64,000 bases of DNA from Peptacetobacter sp900550335 (GCF_047528295.1 NZ_CP180001.1:62001-126000), one strand, 5' to 3'. Positions 17,277 to 25,719 are shown, counted from the first letter of the stretch. A program made the numbers and translations. The notes: generated from the sequence alone by a model not told the origin.

Positions 17277-17642
17277 CTATATATTCTTTTTAAGTAGTTC
17301 AACTATTTCATCTGTTTTAAGTACTTTTCCAACAGATACCACTTTTTCATTTATTACTATACCTGGTGTAGACATAACTCCATAAGTAACTATTTCTATT
17401 AAATCTTCTATTTTTTCAATATCTGCATCAAGATTTAATATTTCAACAGCTTCTTTTACATTATCATTTACTTTATCGCACTTTTCGCAACCTTCACCAA
17501 GCACTTTGATACTAACTTTTTCGCCACTTAAATTGATATTTTCTTTTTCTAAATCTTTATTTAAATCTTTTTCATTTATACTTTCATCAACTTTTTCTAT
17601 CTCATCTTTTTTCTTATTTTTTCCAAATCCAAAAAGTCCCAT
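17277..17642 (-). CDS. Small thioredoxin-fold protein (redox-active disulfide type)
   Basis: 121 residues. A glycine- and lysine-rich start (MGLFGFGKNKKKD) and an acidic linker precede a ~75-residue thioredoxin-like domain with the CxxC pair in IKVLGEGCEKCDKVNDNV and a cis-Pro region VMSTPGIVINEKVVSVGKV. Such proteins commonly accompany ArsP/DUF318-type permeases in ars clusters and may supply electrons or bind metalloid there. It lies between the permease gene and the ArsC fusion gene on the same strand. The ATG at 17642 follows TGAGGTGAAGAT. Confidence 0.82.
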   Translation of the reverse strand: MGLFGFGKNKKKDEIEKVDESINEKDLNKDLEKENINLSGEKVSIKVLGEGCEKCDKVNDNVKEAVEILNLDADIEKIEDLIEIVTYGVMSTPGIVINEKVVSVGKVLKTDEIVELLKKNI

Positions 17643-17757
17643 ATCTTCACCTCAAAATTTTATTATTTAATCCTTTATTTTATCCACTTATTGCAAAATA
17701 TCAACAATTTAGCAGATTAATTACAAATTTTTCCTTATTTTATCAACATATTCACCA

Positions 17758-18747
17758 CTATATCAACATATATCCAAATGCATTGAATAAGTATCCTATT
17801 AATATTATACCAATAGTTACAATAGCAAAGAATAGTCCAAGTAATTTAGGTTTTACTGCTTTTCTAAGCATTATCATAGACGGAAGAGATAACGCTGTAA
17901 CTCCCATCATAAATGAAAGAACAGTTCCAAGTCCTGCTCCCTTAGCAAATAGACTCTCAGCTATTGGAACTGTTCCAAATATATCCGCATACATTGGAAC
18001 TCCAACCGCAGTTGCTATAGGTACAGAGTACCATCTTTCAGCTCCAAGCACTTTTTCCACAAATTCAGCTGGAATTACATTATGTATAATTGCTCCAATC
18101 CCAACACCTACAAATATATATGGAGCAACTTTTTTAACTGTTTCTAATACTTTTTCTTTTGCAAAAGCTATTCTTTCCTTTGTTGTAGGCTCATCTATAT
18201 CTAAGTCAACATTTGGTGCTTTTCTTATAAACTCTTCTATCTCATCTTCCATATTAGATTTTTCTATAATTAATCCACCTATAACAGCTAAAATCAAACC
18301 TACTATTACATATGCAACAGCTATTTTAGTCCCAAATATACTCATTAAAAGTACAAGCGATCCTAAATCTACTAGTGGAGACGATATTAAAAAAGAAAAT
18401 GTCGCTCCCAAAGGAAGTCCTGCACTCGTAAAACCTATAAATAACGGAATTGACGAACATGAGCAAAATGGCGTAACTGTTCCTAAAAGTGCTGCAAGTA
18501 TATTAATTTTTATACCTTTGAATTTTTCTAATATCTTCTTTGTTTTTTCTGGTGGGAAGTAACTCTGAATATATGATATTACAAATATCAACACAGATAG
18601 CAATATAAATATTTTAATCACATCGTATATAAAGAATTGAAGTATTCCATATATCGTAGAATTGCTATCAAGTCCCAATTTATCTAACCCCATTCCTACT
18701 AGGGTATTTATCCATTTCATTCCCAAGATTTGATTTTGTATAAACAT
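17758..18747 (-). CDS. ArsP/DUF318-family permease
   Basis: 329 residues with about eight membrane helices. The family signature TPFCSCSSIPLFIGFTSAGL is present, followed by PLGATFSFLISSPLVDLGS and a second half-repeat AVGVPMYADIFGTVPIAESL. Members export organoarsenicals (ArsP) or other thiol-reactive compounds. A cytoplasmic loop of about 50 charged residues (KSNMEDEIEEFIRKAPN and beyond) divides the two halves. The ATG at 18747 follows AAGGAGAGG. It is preceded by a palindromic ArsR-type operator at 18815-18830. Location in an arsR/arsC cluster supports a metalloid role; the exact substrate is not shown. Confidence 0.85.
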   Translation of the reverse strand: MFIQNQILGMKWINTLVGMGLDKLGLDSNSTIYGILQFFIYDVIKIFILLSVLIFVISYIQSYFPPEKTKKILEKFKGIKINILAALLGTVTPFCSCSSIPLFIGFTSAGLPLGATFSFLISSPLVDLGSLVLLMSIFGTKIAVAYVIVGLILAVIGGLIIEKSNMEDEIEEFIRKAPNVDLDIDEPTTKERIAFAKEKVLETVKKVAPYIFVGVGIGAIIHNVIPAEFVEKVLGAERWYSVPIATAVGVPMYADIFGTVPIAESLFAKGAGLGTVLSFMMGVTALSLPSMIMLRKAVKPKLLGLFFAIVTIGIILIGYLFNAFGYMLI

Positions 18748-18814
18748 AATTTCCTCTCCTTCTTCTTTTGTTTTATATATTTTTTAATATTTAATTTTTA
18801 AATCTATACATTTA

Positions 18815-18830
18815 TATATATCGATATATA
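18815..18830. promoter_or_regulatory. ArsR-type operator upstream of the permease gene
   Basis: A 16-bp perfect palindrome, TATATATCGATATATA. The same TATATCGATATA core recurs upstream of arsR (19276-19289). Confidence 0.65.
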
Positions 18831-18840
18831 AATGTTTTTA

Positions 18841-18867
18841 AAAGTCATCCTAAATATAGATGACTTT
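18841..18867 (-). terminator. Hairpin between arsR and the permease gene
   Basis: AAAGTCATC (18841-18849) pairs with GATGACTTT (18859-18867). On the minus strand a short U-tract follows, so it probably ends the arsR transcript and leaves the permease operon with its own promoter. Confidence 0.6.
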
Positions 18868-18924
18868 AATTTCTTTAATTATATAATTATTTTACATTAT
18901 ATGACTATTTTTTAAATTATATGA

Positions 18925-19242
18925 TTATTTCTCACAATCACAACTATTATCTGCATTTAACTTGGCTGATGCTGCAAAATCACTTAAAAGATCAAACACT
19001 GAATCAAACGAAGATTCTATTATACTGTAGTGCATCCACTTACCTTCTTTTCTACCAAATACTATTCCAGAATCACAAAGTATTTTCATGTGGTGAGAAA
19101 GTGTAGACTGACTTATCTGCAGTTCTTCAAGTAGCTTACAAGCACATTTTTCTCCATCTTTAAGTATTTCTAGTATTTTTATTCTATTTTCATCGCCTAA
19201 TGCTTTAAATATTTTTATTTCTTTTGTATGTAGTGAGTTCAT
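18925..19242 (-). CDS. arsR: ArsR-family metalloregulator
   Basis: 105 residues with a canonical ArsR winged helix: IFKALGDENRIKILEILKDG, CACKLLEELQISQSTLSHHM and KILCDSGIVFGRKEGKWMHY. The CACKLL segment in the alpha-3 region corresponds to the ELCVCDL motif that binds As(III), and a second Cys pair lies at the C-terminus (NSCDCEK). This supports repression relieved by arsenite or a related metalloid. The ATG at 19242 follows CAGGAGGG. Palindromic operators lie before it and before the permease gene. Confidence 0.88.
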   Translation of the reverse strand: MNSLHTKEIKIFKALGDENRIKILEILKDGEKCACKLLEELQISQSTLSHHMKILCDSGIVFGRKEGKWMHYSIIESSFDSVFDLLSDFAASAKLNADNSCDCEK

Positions 19243-19275
19243 ATTTATCCCTCCTGATAGTTTATATTATATTTA

Positions 19276-19289
19276 ATATATCGATATAT
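19276..19289. promoter_or_regulatory. ArsR-type operator upstream of arsR
   Basis: The 14-bp palindrome ATATATCGATATAT lies about 35 bp before the arsR start and matches the core of the site at 18815-18830, consistent with autoregulation. Confidence 0.65.
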
Positions 19290-19323
19290 GTCAATATGAA
19301 CTACTCACAATTTAATTATAAAA

Positions 19324-19364
19324 AAAGACTCTAAAAACAATTACAAACTGCTCTTAGAGTCTTT
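19324..19364 (-). terminator. Terminator of the amidohydrolase gene
   Basis: AAAGACTCTAA (19324-19334) pairs with TTAGAGTCTTT (19354-19364), followed on the minus strand by TTT. It lies between the amidohydrolase stop and the arsR start. Confidence 0.8.
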
Positions 19365-19443
19365 ACATCTCATCAAATTTCTTTATATTTTAGTTTATAT
19401 TTTATAAAATATATTTTTATTTAACAAAATCAATTTTTAAATA

Positions 19444-20661
19444 TTATATAAATCTTACTCCTTCAGAGTATACAGCTTTTCCATTTAGGTAAACTGTGTT
19501 TATATTTTTTATGCAATCTATGTTCTGGCTTAAATCTCCATCTACTACTGTTATATCTGCTATATATCCTTCTTCTATTAATCCAAGTTCATCGCCTTTT
19601 CCAAGAACTTTTGCTGGATTTGAAGTTGAAGTCTGTACAGCCTGAACTGGAGTTATTCCGTATTTTACCATGTAACTCATTTCTTCAGCTATTGGTAATA
19701 CTGGTGCTCCGTACATTACCATATCACTACCTGTACATACAGTTACACCTGTGTCATATAATTTTTTGAAGTTGTCTCTGTATGATTCATAGGCTGGTTC
19801 ATAGTATGCGTAGTCTCTCTGTTCTTTAGCTGCAACAGGATCGTTAAATACATCCGCATTTCCTTCTTCTATATTCTTTTTACATACTTCATATAAGTAA
19901 GTGTATGCAAATATTGTTGGAGTCCAAGCTATTCCTTTGTCTCTCATCTGTTCTGCCTGTTCAACAGTTAAGAATGTTCCATGTTCTATTGTGTCGAATC
20001 CAGCATCTATACACATCTGTATTGATGGATGTGTTCCTGCGTGAACAACGCATTTTATTCCTCTTCTGTGGCATTCATCAACAGCCGCATCTAGTTCTTC
20101 CTGAGTAAATTCTGGTATATGTGAACGGTGGCTAGTTAGAAGTTTTATCCATTCTGCTCCGTCTCTCATCTGTTTTCTTATTTCTTTTCTGATTTCCCAA
20201 GGACCATCAACCTGTATAACTTCATCCCAACAATGTCCACCAGTCATACACATTCCAGCATCAACATGTGTTATTCTTGGTATAGTTATAAATCCTTTTG
20301 ATTCAGCTAGTTTTAGAGTTTTACATACTCCATGAGGTGAGTAACAGTCTCTTATACTAGTTATACCTTTTGTAAATGCAGCCTGTGCATGCTGAAGTGC
20401 ATACATCATTATCATCTGGTCATTGTAATTAAAGCTATCTGGCTGACTATACCAATATCCAAGATGTGCATGCATGTCGAACATACCTGGCATTATTGTA
20501 GCATCACCAAAATCTCTTACTTCTTCATTTGGATGTTTAGCCTTTACTTCTCCTAGTGCTCCTACTGTTTCTATTATTCCTCTTTCATTTATATATACAG
20601 CAGAATTTGTTAAAACCGTTTTCCCGTCTCCTGTGATGATTTTGTTAGCAGTAATTATCAT
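19444..20661 (-). CDS. Metal-dependent amidohydrolase (imidazolonepropionase-like)
   Basis: 405 residues of the amidohydrolase superfamily. Metal motifs are in order: MFDMHAHLGYWY (HxH), the carbamylatable Lys region EWIKLLTSHRSH, CVVHAGTHPSI, DTIEHGTFLT and the late Asp in CTGSDMVMYGAPVL. The ends form the usual composite beta-sandwich (EEGYIADITVVDGDLSQNID). Close relatives include Xaa-Pro dipeptidases/prolidases of this fold and imidazolonepropionases; the substrate cannot be fixed. The ATG at 20661 follows TTAGGAGGG. It is monocistronic, with its own terminator. Confidence 0.85.
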   Translation of the reverse strand: MIITANKIITGDGKTVLTNSAVYINERGIIETVGALGEVKAKHPNEEVRDFGDATIMPGMFDMHAHLGYWYSQPDSFNYNDQMIMMYALQHAQAAFTKGITSIRDCYSPHGVCKTLKLAESKGFITIPRITHVDAGMCMTGGHCWDEVIQVDGPWEIRKEIRKQMRDGAEWIKLLTSHRSHIPEFTQEELDAAVDECHRRGIKCVVHAGTHPSIQMCIDAGFDTIEHGTFLTVEQAEQMRDKGIAWTPTIFAYTYLYEVCKKNIEEGNADVFNDPVAAKEQRDYAYYEPAYESYRDNFKKLYDTGVTVCTGSDMVMYGAPVLPIAEEMSYMVKYGITPVQAVQTSTSNPAKVLGKGDELGLIEEGYIADITVVDGDLSQNIDCIKNINTVYLNGKAVYSEGVRFI

Positions 20662-20789
20662 AATACTTCCCTCCTAATTAACCCTAATTTCATTTATGAA
20701 TCGAATTTTTTTAATATTCAATCTATCTCTATTATATAATTTTTTTCTAAATAGTTCCACTTTATTAATAATTTTTTATCAAAATAAAA

Positions 20790-20830
20790 TAGGCTACCAC
20801 ATTTAGTAATTTCTAATGTGATAGCCATTT
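20790..20830 (-). terminator. Terminator of the MATE gene
   Basis: GGCTA..CACAT pairs with ATGTG..TAGCC around a short AT loop, with TATTTT following on the minus strand. Confidence 0.75.
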
Positions 20831-20904
20831 TATAAATATTTTTATTTCAATTGTTTTTACAAATTTTTTTCAATAAATTTTTTATAATTCTTTTTAATAA
20901 ATTT

Positions 20905-22287
20905 TTATACCGCTATTTTTTCATCACCTGATGATATTTTTGCAGAGAAATCTACTCTTCTTAAAAGTATAGCTCCAAGTATTATGATTATTAAGTTACT
21001 TGCATTCATTGCAAACCATATTCCGTCACTTCCAAAGTTTGTGAAGTTTTTCAATAATAAAATCATTGGTAAACGTACAACCCAGAGTCTTGCAGTTTCC
21101 ATAATGAATGAATATTTAGTATTACCAGATCCATTGAATACTCCGACATAATTTTGGAACATAGCCATTAAAGGCATTGTTACAAGTACCCAAATCATAT
21201 AGTTTATAGCTTCTCTTTGTGTATTTGCATCATTTGTAAGTAGTGCTATTACTTCTTGTCTAAGTGGGAATATTATTAAACTTCCTATTATTGCTATCCA
21301 TAAGCTTAAATTTCTACTTACATTATATGCTTTTTTAGCTCTTTTTATGTTTCCAGCACCTATATTTTGACCAACGTATGCTGCAAGTACTGAACCTATT
21401 GCAAGAACTGGCATTAATAGCATATTAGATATTTTATTTCCTACACTGAATGCCGCTGTTACAACTGCACCATAGTCTAGTATTAATGTATTTAATATTA
21501 AAAATCCAAATGAGCTAAGTGCCTGACTTGCTGCTGATGGAGTTGCTATAAATGTAAGCTTTTTAACTTTATCCCAATTTTTTAATTTTAGATTTTTTCT
21601 TCTTAGCTTTAATTTTCCTTTTCTAATGAATAGATAATATAGACAAGCTGGGCAAATTACAACCTGACCTATAACTGTTGCAAGACCTGCTCCAAATACA
21701 CCAAGTCCTAATATTTTTACAAATATACCTGTAAGAACTATATTTATCATAACTGCAGTTACCTGTAAAATAACTGGTGTTACAGTATCCCCTTGAGATT
21801 GTCTAACAGCCTGGAAACATGCAAATATAAATGCAAATATCATTTCCATAGATCTTATTCTTACATACTGAACTGAGTATTCATATACCATATCAGTAGC
21901 CCCCATACCTCTAATAACTGATGGACATATTAAGAACAAGATTATATTTATAGCTATACCCAATACAAAAGAAAGTACAAATAGTATTCCAGCATATTCT
22001 CTAGCCTCGTCGTCTTTTTCTGCTCCTAAGAACTGGCTTATGACAGCTACCCCAGCTATCGAAAGTCCTATCTGAAATGATACAAATATATTTATTATAG
22101 GCCAAGTAAGTGCAATACTAGCCTGTGCTGCAACTGAGTTTTGCATCTGACCTATAAAGAATGTATCTACAAGATCGTTAAACGCCTTCATAAAGTTTGC
22201 TCCAAATACTGGTAAAGCAAGTATTATGAACGATTTGTATACATTTGGTTCATATAATAGTAATTGTGTGTTATCCTTTTTTTTCAA
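20905..22287 (-). CDS. MATE-family efflux transporter
   Basis: About 460 residues with twelve membrane helices in two MATE halves. The first begins PVFGANFMKAFNDLVDTFFI and contains ALTWPIINIFVSFQIGLSIA and VISQFLGAEKDDEAREY; the second contains PSAASQALSSFGFLILNTLI and AYVGQNIGAGNIKRAKKAY. MATE pumps export cationic drugs or metabolites using Na+ or H+. The TTG at 22287 is chosen because GAGGGGGG lies 6 nt upstream; another TTG at 22314 has no such site. It is next to the IStron, separated by a strong bidirectional terminator. Confidence 0.9.
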   Translation of the reverse strand: MKKKDNTQLLLYEPNVYKSFIILALPVFGANFMKAFNDLVDTFFIGQMQNSVAAQASIALTWPIINIFVSFQIGLSIAGVAVISQFLGAEKDDEAREYAGILFVLSFVLGIAINIILFLICPSVIRGMGATDMVYEYSVQYVRIRSMEMIFAFIFACFQAVRQSQGDTVTPVILQVTAVMINIVLTGIFVKILGLGVFGAGLATVIGQVVICPACLYYLFIRKGKLKLRRKNLKLKNWDKVKKLTFIATPSAASQALSSFGFLILNTLILDYGAVVTAAFSVGNKISNMLLMPVLAIGSVLAAYVGQNIGAGNIKRAKKAYNVSRNLSLWIAIIGSLIIFPLRQEVIALLTNDANTQREAINYMIWVLVTMPLMAMFQNYVGVFNGSGNTKYSFIMETARLWVVRLPMILLLKNFTNFGSDGIWFAMNASNLIIIILGAILLRRVDFSAKISSGDEKIAV

Positions 22288-22352
22288 GAAATTCCCCCCT
22301 CTTTTTTTCTCCAATTATTATAATATCATATTATTTTACTTTAATGTAAAAT

Positions 22353-22394
22353 AAAAAAGCTATAAAATAAAATATTTATTTTATAGCTTTTTTT
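22353..22394. terminator. Bidirectional terminator between the MATE gene and the IStron
   Basis: AAAAAAGCTATAAAATAAA pairs with TTTATTTTATAGCTTTTTT. It begins about 10 nt beyond the IStron right end. Confidence 0.8.
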
Positions 22395-22400
22395 ATATAA

Positions 22401-22419
22401 TTACCAGACTCAAACCCTG
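22401..22419 (-). repeat. IStron 3'-end repeat, copy 2 (right end)
   Basis: The 19-mer CAGGGTTTGAGTCTGGTAA (minus strand) lies downstream of tnpB and is followed 8 nt later by a terminator hairpin. An identical 19-mer is at 23819-23837. Confidence 0.75.
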
Positions 22420-22460
22420 AAATTTTCATTTTTTATGAAATTTATTACGTTTAAAATATT

Positions 22461-23714
22461 TTAATTTATTCTAATACGTAAAGGCGTTTTCAGTTCGCCT
22501 CTACAGTATAGCCTATCTAAAGACACAACCTTACTTTTTGCCAATATATTAAGTGCTCCATTTACATCTGCATTTATTATTTTTCCGTACTTTGTCTGAT
22601 ATAACCCTCTTTTTATTCTTTTTCCAGAAAACTCTACTTTTGTACTATTAATATTATCTAATTGTGGAATAAAATCTCTATCTAAAAAACTTGCCTTGGA
22701 TGTATAGCTTTCCTCTTGTAGAATAAATTTTATACCATTTAATCTAGCTAAATACTTTATTTTTTTATATAATTTTCCAAATGGTATATTATAAAAATTT
22801 TGATTATTTATTTTACCTATATTGTTTTTCTTTTGAAAATTTAAATTATAACCACATACTATACAACCTATTTTATTATCTATACAATAATTTAATATTA
22901 ATTTAGCAGCTTTTGATATATAATCATTTACTCTGTTATTTCTTTTTAATGTGTTCTTATTTTGTCTATTTGTCTTATTTATATAACCTTGATTAACTCT
23001 AATACTTTCTAATCTTGAATTTTCTTTATTGTACCATTGATTTATAGATTTCAATCTTTTACCATCAATAATAAAACTATCAGCATCAGAGGTAACACAA
23101 GTTGCTAAATTATTTATACCAAAATCTATAGCTAGTGCTTTATTTTTATCTAACTTCATTTGAGTTTCAACTACTTCATATATATACTGAATCTCAAAGA
23201 ACCTAGCTTTAGCTTTTGGAACTATTCTTATTTCTTTTATAGATTTATTCTCTAATATTGCAGGAATTTTTATTTCTATATAGTTGTGATTTTCTCTAAA
23301 TTTATATGAATATGGAATTTTTAGTTTATTGTTTTTTATTCTTATAAATCCTATTATTAATGTTGCAAAATCATCATTTTTTAAATACTTTGGCATACGT
23401 ACACTTTCTTTGTACTCTCCTTTTTTAGATAGCTTTAATAATTCTAAAAAAGATTTAAAAGATCCATCTACTTCTTTTATTATTTGTTGTGCCATATTAG
23501 AATTTAAAAGTTTATAATTCTTACTATTTTTTAGTATTTTGTAGTTTTCATTGTAACTTAAAATTTTACCTTCTCTAAAATAAAATTGCCTTATATTATA
23601 TAATGCTTCATTGGTTAAATTTTTTGCTATATGAGAAAGTTCTCTCAAAGTTAAATATTCATTTTTATTTAAATTTTTTACTTGTTGCTTTATAGTTAAA
23701 TACAATTTCAACAC
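22461..23714 (-). CDS. tnpB: TnpB, RNA-guided nuclease of IS200/IS605 type
   Basis: About 417 residues from GTG 23714 (or TTG 23711) after AAAAGGAAAGGGG; the longer open frame to 23858 runs through the upstream hairpin and 19-bp repeat and is not used. An N-terminal helical and wedge region is followed by a RuvC-like nuclease: Asp in LAIDFGINNLATCV and the last Asp in IINADVNGALNIL. The usual middle motif (E-D/N-L) reads CGYNLNFQK, lacking the canonical Glu; EESYTSKASFLDRD may supply an acidic residue, as in TnpB branches with rearranged sites. No zinc-ribbon Cys pairs occur in the usual place. The 3' end probably overlaps the omega/reRNA guide scaffold, ending near 22404. Confidence 0.88.
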   Translation of the reverse strand: MLKLYLTIKQQVKNLNKNEYLTLRELSHIAKNLTNEALYNIRQFYFREGKILSYNENYKILKNSKNYKLLNSNMAQQIIKEVDGSFKSFLELLKLSKKGEYKESVRMPKYLKNDDFATLIIGFIRIKNNKLKIPYSYKFRENHNYIEIKIPAILENKSIKEIRIVPKAKARFFEIQYIYEVVETQMKLDKNKALAIDFGINNLATCVTSDADSFIIDGKRLKSINQWYNKENSRLESIRVNQGYINKTNRQNKNTLKRNNRVNDYISKAAKLILNYCIDNKIGCIVCGYNLNFQKKNNIGKINNQNFYNIPFGKLYKKIKYLARLNGIKFILQEESYTSKASFLDRDFIPQLDNINSTKVEFSGKRIKRGLYQTKYGKIINADVNGALNILAKSKVVSLDRLYCRGELKTPLRIRIN

Positions 23715-23778
23715 CCCCTTTCCTTTTAATATAAGTATATCACAGTTTACTATAGCAAACATAAAATTACAAAAAATG

Positions 23779-23806
23779 AAAAAAGCGTGATTTCTCACGC
23801 TTTTTT
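23779..23806. terminator. Hairpin between the intron and tnpB
   Basis: AAAAAAGCGTGA (23779-23790) pairs perfectly with TCACGCTTTTTT (23795-23806). It has terminator form on both strands and separates the group I intron from tnpB. Confidence 0.75.
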
Positions 23807-23818
23807 CGTAATTCAAGT

Positions 23819-23837
23819 TTACCAGACTCAAACCCTG
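23819..23837 (-). repeat. IStron 3'-end repeat, copy 1 (intron side)
   Basis: Identical 19-mer to 22401-22419, placed directly after the group I core and before the hairpin at 23779-23806. Copy 1 is therefore a candidate 3' splice site or right end in its own right. Confidence 0.75.
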
Positions 23838-24369
23838 TATCTTGAAATTAAAAGACAATACATAATTGACTACATCCGATTTATCCCCACTGTACTACAC
23901 TACTTTTCACTAAAATACAACTATATATTAGCAAAAAGTAATGCAGTAGAGAGTAGCCATATATTAATCTTTAATTTAAGATTTCGTTCACATAAGCTCG
24001 CTATTTCTTATGCAGTTCTTAGATTATATTAATCTTGAACTTCTTATGCTTTCACATAAGCACAGACTATATCTTCTTCTTCACCATTATGTGTTAAGAG
24101 CCACCCACTTCAGCTCGCTTGAGCTTACTCCCCTTAAGAGGGATAGTCGTTGAACTTTACTCTATTCAAGTCTTAGCTGCTGATCATCCATTACCGAATA
24201 CTTAGGATTTAACCATATATCATCTAATTAATTTTTTCTGTTTTCACAACGTTCGCACTTATGCCTATTTCATCATTATGCTGTAGTTTAATTAGCTTTA
24301 GGACTTTCCAGCAATTCAAGTGGTATATTCGATAGATTAAATATCTATCTCAGACGTACAAATTTCTTT
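23822..24369 (-). ncRNA. Group I self-splicing intron
   Basis: Read on the minus strand. P1 can form between GCGTATAAA and TTTGTACGT around GAAA, with a T-G wobble at the proposed 5' splice site (24370/24369). P2 is GATAGAT/ATCTATC. The P element TTGCTGGAAA (plus 24305-24314) pairs with the Q element CAGCAG (plus 24177-24182) as P4. R (GTTCAACGACTATC, plus 24142-24155) and S (AGATATAGTC, plus 24065-24074) form P7 through GACTAT/ATAGTC, the guanosine site. Peripheral GNRA-like and Y-rich stems lie between. These are the diagnostic group I elements in the right order. The 3' end may be at 23822 or, for the whole IStron, at 22404. Confidence 0.88.
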
Positions 24370-24651
24370 ATACGCTTACTATTATCGAAGTCTTTTTCGA
24401 TTTTAATAAAGTTAAAAAACTAAAAAAAGGAGTTGTTTCTATGAAAAAAACAACAGTATAACTATATTAACATAGTTTCTTCACGATTTCAATATCTTTA
24501 AGTTTTTCTCTTTAATTTTTTAATAGCAAAATGTTTTCCAAAGCAAAATAATTTTTATTTTTTAATAGATTTACTTTTATTTTTTAATGCTTTTTTTATT
24601 ATACTATATAGAATTATAAAACTTTTGTAATTCAATCTGTTTTTTCATATT

Positions 24652-25629
24652 TTATTCTACAATAGACCATGCATCTTCATAGTATTGTTCTGCATCTTCA
24701 TATCCTTCAAAATCATCTTGATGATCGTAATAGAATTCATCTGCATCTGAATATTCATATACATCATACTCAGCTTCATACTCTTCAAACAACTCTTCAT
24801 CTGTTTTTATATTATTATATCCACAGTCATTATTTTCCTCATATAATTTTCCTGTATATATACCAACTGTAAATTCTTTTACAAGATTTTCATCATTACC
24901 ACTATACAATACTTTTTTCTTCCAATTATTTCCTAAAAATTCTACTTCTTTTACCTCAGGTTCATACTCATATTCTTCTTGTCCTACTACTACTTTACAT
25001 ATTTCATTTTCTTTATCATCTTTCCACATATAATGTTTCTCATAAATATAAATATTTTCCCTATACTCTATATTTATTAACTCTGAATCATCTTGATAAT
25101 CTAACATAGTCTTACTTATTAAGCTCTCTGGCATACCAATATAAGGTGCAATTTCAGATATATGTTCTCTTCCCCATTCTTCCATATATTTTCTAAGATT
25201 TTCTATCTCTTTAGCCAACTTTTCCTCATCTTTAATTTTTTTCTCTATTGCTTTTGCTTCTTTACTATCTAAAAATTCTTTTTTAAATTTACTAGCATCA
25301 CTTTCAAATATCCAACATTTTTTTGTATCTAATTTTTTTGCAATATCATATGTTCTTTCATAATTTTTTTCTTTGTATGATTGCAACATATTAAAATAAG
25401 CCTCTATTTCGTAGCATTGCTCTTCTGTAACTCCAAAAATTTTGCTAACTTTATCAAAATCATTGAATAGTACTGCTAATTTTTTGTATTCTTCTGCTTT
25501 TACTAATTTTTCTATCTTCACATTCGCTTCTTTTATTCTATTTTCTCTAATCTTCAAAGTAGATATTCCCCCAACAATTAATGCCAAAAGTAATACCGCT
25601 ATTAATAATACTTTTCTATTTTTTATCAT
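24652..25629 (-). CDS. Membrane-anchored hypothetical protein with acidic tail
   Basis: 325 residues. One N-terminal membrane segment (VLLIAVLLLALIVGGIS) anchors a long, mostly charged extracytoplasmic part. Residues ~30-170 are rich in Lys/Glu and probably helical (IEKKIKDEEKLAKEIENLRK). The last 50 residues are very acidic and aromatic, with Tyr/Asp-rich repeats such as DADEFYYDHQDDFEGYEDAE, a tail seen in several clostridial surface proteins. No catalytic motif is recognised. The ATG at 25629 follows AAAAGGTGATTAT. It is a single gene upstream of the IStron insertion. Confidence 0.7.
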   Translation of the reverse strand: MIKNRKVLLIAVLLLALIVGGISTLKIRENRIKEANVKIEKLVKAEEYKKLAVLFNDFDKVSKIFGVTEEQCYEIEAYFNMLQSYKEKNYERTYDIAKKLDTKKCWIFESDASKFKKEFLDSKEAKAIEKKIKDEEKLAKEIENLRKYMEEWGREHISEIAPYIGMPESLISKTMLDYQDDSELINIEYRENIYIYEKHYMWKDDKENEICKVVVGQEEYEYEPEVKEVEFLGNNWKKKVLYSGNDENLVKEFTVGIYTGKLYEENNDCGYNNIKTDEELFEEYEAEYDVYEYSDADEFYYDHQDDFEGYEDAEQYYEDAWSIVE

Positions 25630-25683
25630 ATAATCACCTTTTCAATTAATATTATTAATTAAAATTTTATCATAAAATAAATA

Positions 25684-25719
25684 AAAAAGGACAATACTTT
25701 TATTAGTAATTGCCCTTTT
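25684..25719 (-). terminator. Orphan terminator-like hairpin
   Basis: AAAAAGGACAATAC pairs with GTAATTGCCCTTTT around a short loop, with a T-run on the minus strand. No gene ends just upstream; it precedes the membrane protein gene and could act as an attenuator. The rest of 25720-26060 is AT-rich with nothing recognisable. Confidence 0.45.

Larger units (their letters stand above)
22404..24369 (-). mobile_element. IStron: group I intron plus IS605-type tnpB
   Basis: On the minus strand the element starts with a recognisable group I intron core (24369 to ~23822) and continues through a tnpB gene (23714-22461) to a right end at about 22404. This matches IStrons such as CdISt1 of Clostridioides difficile, which splice themselves out of RNA and move as IS605-family DNA. 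No tnpA is present. The proposed 5' boundary follows the T of GCGTAT (24370). The 3' boundary is proposed at the end of CAGGGTTTGAGTCTGG (22404). The element lies between the MATE gene and a membrane-protein gene and does not interrupt a visible coding region. Confidence 0.82.

Noticed and set aside
17783..18562. Long plus-strand frame of 259 codons
   Set aside because: It is the antisense shadow of the ArsP-like permease gene, with low-complexity composition and no ribosome site.
23715..23858. 48-residue N-terminal extension of TnpB
   Set aside because: It runs through the terminator hairpin and the 19-bp repeat and has no ribosome site; the GTG/TTG after AAAAGGA is preferred.
24441..24461. 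Six-residue ORF MKKTTV with AAAGGAG
   Set aside because: Too short and without context; the sequence lies upstream of the IStron 5' boundary on the opposite strand and forms hairpins instead.
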